From Lepidonotus clava (Eukaryota > Annelida > Polychaeta > Phyllodocida > Polynoidae), in the NCBI GenBank assembly GCA_936440205.1, contig OW387146.1, forward strand, positions 27,528,458 through 27,592,457: a DNA stretch of 64,000 nt, in the 5' to 3' direction. Within the stretch, counting starts at the first letter, position 1, and the number at the start of each line of letters is the position of its first letter. This document shows positions 58,582 to 64,000 of this stretch, piece after piece. The notes under the pieces were generated by a model that made no database searches, was not told where the DNA came from, and worked only from the letters and a program-made list of their open reading frames with translations. The position numbers and the translations under genes were made by a program.

Positions 58582-60398
58582 CTGGCCTGTGTTTGGGGCC
58601 CCCTCTCCGGGCTGGGCTTACAGGTGTTTACAGGTGGGGGTGTAAGGTGTGAGATGCACCCAGAACACGTCACCCCGGGACCATTCACACAGGGCACACT
58701 ACACCCAGACCTTTTAACTTAATACACACCAGGTTAATACCCAATACTGCACAGGTAGGATACCGGCCATAGAGGGCAGATCGTGTTCAGTATTATTTGT
58801 ATACAGCAAGGGTATGCCTCTGTGTAAGACAACTAGTAAGACTTAAATTGCGGTTATATCTTGGAAGAAATGGTGAATTACATAGTACGACTTTCTATAT
58901 GCAATCCAGAATATGTATTAGATTTCGGAAACAGAAACCTAAGACGTGCACTCTTGTGCGTGCTTGGGACATAAATGTGTTTCATGTTGTTTTTTATCAA
59001 TGTCAAAAGAAGGGACGTGTATTTCTGGAAAAAGGGGGTAACGAATGTGATTAGACTATAAGAAATAAACAGGTGTACGTCAGGTAAAGTCCCGAGGCCC
59101 TGAAGTCATAGAGGACGACACCAGCGAAACCAACAGAAACCTGGATACGCCGGGACCCAGCGGGGGGTGGTCCGTCGCCGGGGGGTAGGGGGACAAATTA
59201 GGGGGTGCACGTACTAGTTAGGGGGCCGCCGTCCCCCCGGGGCCTCACAGTTTTTAATTAGGTCCATAATTCGGTAGTAGGCGGAGGACGGGGCCGTTTT
59301 GTGAAGGTGCTGATTGTGTACAAATACAGACAGGGCACGGGGGGATTCATGTGAGGAGGGGTAGATTAGACTCGTGGGGCAGAAACATCCAGGTTAGTTA
59401 TAGGTTATGAATTCTAGTGTTTGCAGCATTTTCAGCTACCATTGATTTTTGCAGAGGTTTGCCTACATTCGGTAGGTAAACCTTTCGGTGACTGTAGACA
59501 TCTGGCGAGCTTCTCCCGTAACGAGCCGCACTCTCTGGGAATGGTGTCCACATGACCAAACAACGAGGGGAATATATATGCATATATAACTTTTAGGTCA
59601 GTTGATAATTATTTGATAAGCAAATACTGTTGGATTGGCTATCCTAATCGATATGTATTCATATACTATTTCTCATTGCATTTGTTAGCTAATACCATGT
59701 ATATCTGCCTTTGAAAACGTGAATGTAATACACTCTTTAGAGAGCATTTTCTAAGTAAAGGAAAATACAAATGATCTGATTTCAACAAACGATCACTGTT
59801 GTCACATATCACTCAGAATTCCACCTTTTTACCAATGCCAACCATGAGAATCAAGCGAAGGGCCTTCTCAGTGGACTGACGGTTACCAGGTGGTGAAGTG
59901 AGATTCGGGGTGTCAGCTTTCCCCGTATCTACCCTCACATCACCATGACAATGGTGACGCAGGGAAGGGCCGTGAGATAAGATGGACCCTTTCAGTTAGA
60001 TCACCCCACAAACTAACTCTATTATCGACCACCCGCACCAACACCAAAGCGAGGCGCGCGGCTTATAATTACCCGGATGAGAGAGAGTCACGTGACACCT
60101 GAGGGTTGGTGCGCCCCCTGGTGACGTAACAAAGAGTGAGATGTGAGAGAGGTGTCCTGTGTACCTGGTGATTACCTGACGACCACCGACGGCCGGCCAC
60201 CACCACCGAGTGGGGAGGACTTATCTCCCCTGTGGAGGTTACCTGGTCTCCCCGTCCCCCCTGTCCTCCCCGTCCTCCCGCAGGTCGGCAGGTAGTTGGT
60301 GGAGATTATCATTAATTTACCGTACATTGGAGTACGGTATGATGGTGGGGGAAGGGCAAGAGGGTGTTGTCAAGGGAGCGGGGTCGAAGGGAGTGAAG

Positions 60399-60680
60399 AC
60401 CTTATGCCCACCATTTCCATTCAGAACTTTACCAGAAACGTATTAATAGTTCGGAGTCCAGTGACAGCCAGATGATGCAGATGCATCAGTGACAGCAGAG
60501 AGAGTAAAGTTAAAACTTTTCTGTCTCTGGTGACAGCATTTAGTATTTTGGGCAGTTTGGTGGCAACCAAACATAATATTTGGCATTTGGTGGATATAGG
60601 CCTGGAATAGGGAAATGCTAACCTTATGCTCATTTCCGTTCGGAACTAAATGTAATTACCACAAACATATTTCGATAGTA
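60399..60680. repeat. Diverged direct repeat pair
   Basis: ACCTTATGC followed by CATTTCC, then TCAGAAC or TCGGAAC, and later a TACCAGAAACGTATT- or TACCACAAACATATT-type stretch occurs at 60399-60455 and again at 60621-60680. No coding pattern accompanies it. Confidence 0.5.
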
Positions 60681-63262
60681 TGGGACAGCCTGTGCCATGT
60701 AATGGTCACATGTTATTAACAGTATTATCAAGTGACCACAGCCATATGACTCTATTACTTTCACGTGAGTTAATGACGCTAGGAGTATTTAATCTCCAAT
60801 GCCGACAGGTAGTCAGTGTATCGGCGGGGGGTAGTGGGCTGTGATGGGCGCTGCCGATGATTGATGACTGGTCAAGTATTAATTATACCCAACATTCCCT
60901 CAGACCGGAAGCCGCCATTATATCCCTGACATGGCCGCTAGGGGTGGTGACGTCACTGCCCCCTGGCTGGTAACCGGCAGACACCGTCGCTGGTCTGAAT
61001 TAAGGATTAAGTAACGACCACGAGGAGGGTGGTCATTACACGGAACAGCCTTACGTCACGGCCGAGGGGGAGGCACACAGAAGAGCATTGTTTGTCATGA
61101 CGTAACGACTCAAGTCCTTGTGTGAGGAAAATAGTCTTAAAATAAGCCAAACAATAATTGTCTGTAATGGAGATGGGATCAGGGGTGGGGGTCTGCGGCA
61201 TATGGCGCCCGGCGGTCACCGTACGACCCGGGGGTTGTTAGATCAGGAGGGCAGTGCTGCCATCTGGGTACAGGCGTGCAGACCCGCTGGACAGAGTGGT
61301 TTTGGTTGTAAAGTACGACGGACTTGTGGTGACTGATGGGAGCTTGGTGAGTAAGAACAGTTAGTTAAGTCTCTAAGTTAAGCGTTTATCGTATAACAAT
61401 TCAAAACGGGAAGTACTGTAAATGCGAAGTCATGTTGATGTTGAGGACTGGGAGTAATCAGTATAGGCGTCCATGGATACTGTGTGGGGTTGTATGGTAC
61501 AACTAACCGCCAATGTCATATATGTACAAGACACACGTTACATGTCAGTGTTTTCAATGTAAGTCTGCGCCTGTGTGTCGGACAAGTATTTCGCCTCAAA
61601 CAGCAAGTAGGCCTACGGTGGCTGTTCCTGTAGCTCTATGACAGTCATTGATAGTAATTTAACGCTATGTATGGAGCTAGGCTATAGTGGTTATGTTTCA
61701 ATCTGACAAACAAGTAAAGATTTCAAGAAGGGAGTCGAACAGGGCCTAGATGGGTGATTTCACCTCGTATCAAGAAAAGGTGTTAGATCAACAGTGAGTG
61801 AAGCCCAGAGTGCTGTAGAGTGTAGGATAAAAGACGGGTGAAGTGAGGAGACTGTTGTTACAAGGATCGAAATATAACATCAGCCACAATAGATAATACC
61901 AACAAGTGAGCTGTTTTATTCGTAAAACGTAATTTTACGTCTTTATGAAAATGTCTGGAAAGTGAAGATCACTGAGGCGGTGCACAGGATTGCCCATCTG
62001 TAGTTCTCATCTGGGTCGGTCTGGTAGCGCCGCCTGGTGAGAAGGGGCTGAACCATTCTCCAGGGGGCGCCACTGATGGTTTTCACAGACCCGCCACCTG
62101 GTGTGCGTTAGGGGAACCAGGGACAGGACCAACTCAATGAAACCTGGAATCTGATATATGTAAAGCACATACTAGGAGTTCGTTTTGGTCGTTGTTTTAC
62201 ATGATCATACATTTATAGTCCTTGGCATTGACGTCAATGATTTTGATTTGATGAGGGGAATATATAAATGTTTTTATCGACCAGACATAAATAGGCCTAC
62301 TCATAAATTGTATTTATGAAACGTTATCTATACAATAAGGATAGGATATTCCAATTACAGCTGTCGGTGTCCAGGGTCTGAAAGCTTTTCCATTTTTGCT
62401 GTTATTTTGAAATATTTCACATCAAGGTTTTAATTAAGTTATTTTGAAGGTGTCAGTTCTTATCGCGTCATATCCCTCAGAAATTGCCGTTATCTATCAG
62501 GATAAGTGATTCCCATCGTTAAAAGGTGCTTGATACAGATATCACTGAATGGTTGACAGCTGGGGGCGGAGTCTGACCGGGTGGGCGGGGTCAAAGATTA
62601 ACCGCCGCTCACTCCCACAGACCCCGGAGAAAATATGTTCGACACATCGGTGCACTGCGGCACATATATAGGCTGGATGTAGCTTTTGTTAGAGGGACAT
62701 GCTGCAGAATATCACACGTAAAAAATAGTATTTTCAAAGAATTTTGTCAGATAAAAAACGTTTGAATGGGAGTGACCTTGGGATGAGGGTCATTTGGTGA
62801 CCCTTGGTGCCTGGAGGGGGTCTTGACCCCTGGCGGCCGGGGATCAGGGGTCAGGGGTGGTCAGGGAGCAGGCAGGAGATGGACGAACCGTCTGGTCCTA
62901 CATGTCACAACCGGTGGGGGTGGGCCTACATCTCTACATGGCTGGAGTAAGGGGTTGAAGACGCCTCCGGGGGACGCCTACTCACTTTTTTTCTGACAGA
63001 AGGCCCCGTATTAGTCGTGTATAATTTAGGCCTATATGACTTATAGCACTGAGGAACTGCATTTGACTTTATTTTACATCATGTTCAGGTAATATCCATA
63101 GGTGAAAATTCAAAAGACAATGATCATATCGTCGCTGGACCTCCGAGAATGGTGGACGTTATAATGATCACAGGTGGCGTCAGTGTTGCCACCATTAGCT
63201 CCGCCTGATAGTTGATACCACTATATCACAGTCTCTTGAATTACCCCCGTTTGAGTAGGTTG

Positions 63263-63778
63263 CATGAGTTGCTCACATATACCTTAGATCCCCCCACAGA
63301 GCGGCCGACGTGGCTGCCGGGCGGGGACCTGCCCCCGTCCCAGACAGCCATGAGTTGCTCACATATACCTTAGATCCCCCCACAGAGCGGCCGACGTGGC
63401 TGCCGGGCGGGGACCTGCCCCCGTCCCAGACAGCCATGAGTTGCTCACATATACCTTAGATCCCCCCACAGAGCGGCCGACGTGGCTGCCGGGCGGGGAC
63501 CTGCCCCCGTCCCAGACAGCCTTGAGTTGCTCACATATACCTTAGATCCCCCCACAGAGCGGCCGACGTGGCTGCCGGGCGGGGACCTGCCCCCGTCCCA
63601 GACAGCCATGAGTTGCTCACATATACCTTAGATCCCCCCACAGAGCGGCCGACGTGGCTGCCGGGCGGGGACCTGCCCCCGTCCCAGACAGCCTTGAGTT
63701 GCTCACATATACCTTAGATCCCCCCACAGAGCGGCCGACGTGGCTGCCGGGCGGGGACCTGCCCCCGTCCCAGACAGC
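63263..63778 (+). repeat. Six tandem 86 bp copies of a splice acceptor plus exon start
   Basis: Units start at 63263, 63349, 63435, 63521, 63607 and 63693, and the real junction begins a seventh copy at 63779. Each unit has 37 bases matching the intron end (including CCCCCCACAG) and 49 bases matching the start of exon e. The units are identical except for A or T at the second base. They differ from the true junction in lacking 21 bases that hold CTAAC and the pyrimidine tract, and in a handful of exon-part substitutions. If any copy were used as acceptor, translation would read ERPTWLPGGDLPPSQTA and a few more residues, then meet a stop (TAG) in the next unit. Confidence 0.95.
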
Positions 63779-63836
63779 CTTGAGTTGCTCACATATACCT
63801 TAGATCCCCCACTAACTGTTCCCTTTTCCCCCACAG

Positions 63837-64000
63837 AGCGGCCGACGTGGCTGCCGGGTGGCGACCTGCCCCGGTCCAAGACGGTGAACGTGACCCGGCG
63901 CGGGGCCCTGATGGCGCAGTGCCAGGCCCGGGGCCGGCCCCTGCCCAGGGTCCGCTGGTACCACGACGACACGCCCGTCACCGACCTGGGCGACCACCTC
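63837..64000 (+). CDS. IgSF gene exon e: start of the fourth Ig domain, cut by the window
   Basis: This phase-1 exon opens after CCCACAG. It begins with Glu shared with exon d, then RPTWLPGGDLPRSKTVNVTRR. The B-strand Cys lies in ALMAQCQARGRPLP and the core Trp in RVRWYHDD. The frame stays open to the window end, and the F-strand Cys lies beyond it. The start at 63837 rather than 63839 is chosen because it keeps phase 1 with exon d. GC3 bias is as in the other exons. Confidence 0.88.

Larger units (their letters stand above)
56421..63836 (+). other. Intron between exons d and e
   Basis: This 7.4 kb phase-1 intron starts GTAAGG and ends CTAACTGTTCCCTTTTCC followed by CCCACAG, a textbook branch site, pyrimidine tract and acceptor. 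It holds a triple AGGTCA element at 58562, a diverged direct repeat of about 57 bp (60399-60455 and 60621-60680), a small GTACGGT hairpin near 60319 and the 86 bp tandem array at 63263. A CpG-rich patch near 57430-57640 with a CATGCGCA motif might be regulatory. Nothing else is recognised. Confidence 0.8.

Noticed and set aside
63263-63778. Repeated true exons encoding a protein repeat
   Set aside because: Each unit lacks a donor site and reads into a stop in the next unit, so the copies are not functional tandem exons.

Overview
The window is animal nuclear DNA and most resembles a marine invertebrate. A lophotrochozoan such as a mollusc is plausible from the style of the dispersed repeats, but this is a tentative call. 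It is almost entirely intron. Five short, very GC-rich exons on the + strand belong to one immunoglobulin-superfamily (IgSF) gene, and both ends of the gene lie outside the window. The exons have canonical AG/GT borders, and every intron is in phase 1. They encode the end of one Ig domain, a complete second domain on a single exon, a third domain split over two exons, and the start of a fourth.

Layout: 1-26240 is upstream intron with low-copy repeats, hairpins, C/G homopolymers and clusters of AGGTCA-type half-sites, and no recognisable exon. 26241-26345 is exon a and 27283-27582 is exon b. 27583-55204 is a 27.6 kb intron. It holds a 114 bp perfect palindrome, a 62 bp minisatellite and a whole-looking 20,056 bp LTR retroelement. 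55205-55291 and 56241-56420 are exons c and d. 56421-63836 is a 7.4 kb intron ending in six tandem 86 bp copies of its own 3' splice junction plus the start of the next exon. 63837-64000 is the start of exon e, cut by the window end.

The dominant feature is the Ty3/gypsy-class, envelope-bearing LTR element at 34871-54926, in the same orientation as the host gene. It has 619 bp LTRs in which I see no differences, a 4 bp target duplication (ATGA), a tRNA-type primer site, and long open gag, pol and env-like frames, with one or two small accessory frames between pol and env. It therefore looks whole and recently inserted. Unusual points are its size, a 6.4 kb 3' segment after env, and an intact 214-residue antisense frame in that segment. 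That frame has a near-ideal start context and an SGNH-hydrolase-like look. The same segment also carries consensus splice donors and protein-like traces on the antisense strand. No polypurine tract lies next to the 3' LTR.

The best candidates for something undescribed are the antisense transcription unit inside the element and the 86 bp array that multiplies a host splice acceptor. All function calls come from reading the sequence by eye. No database search was run.
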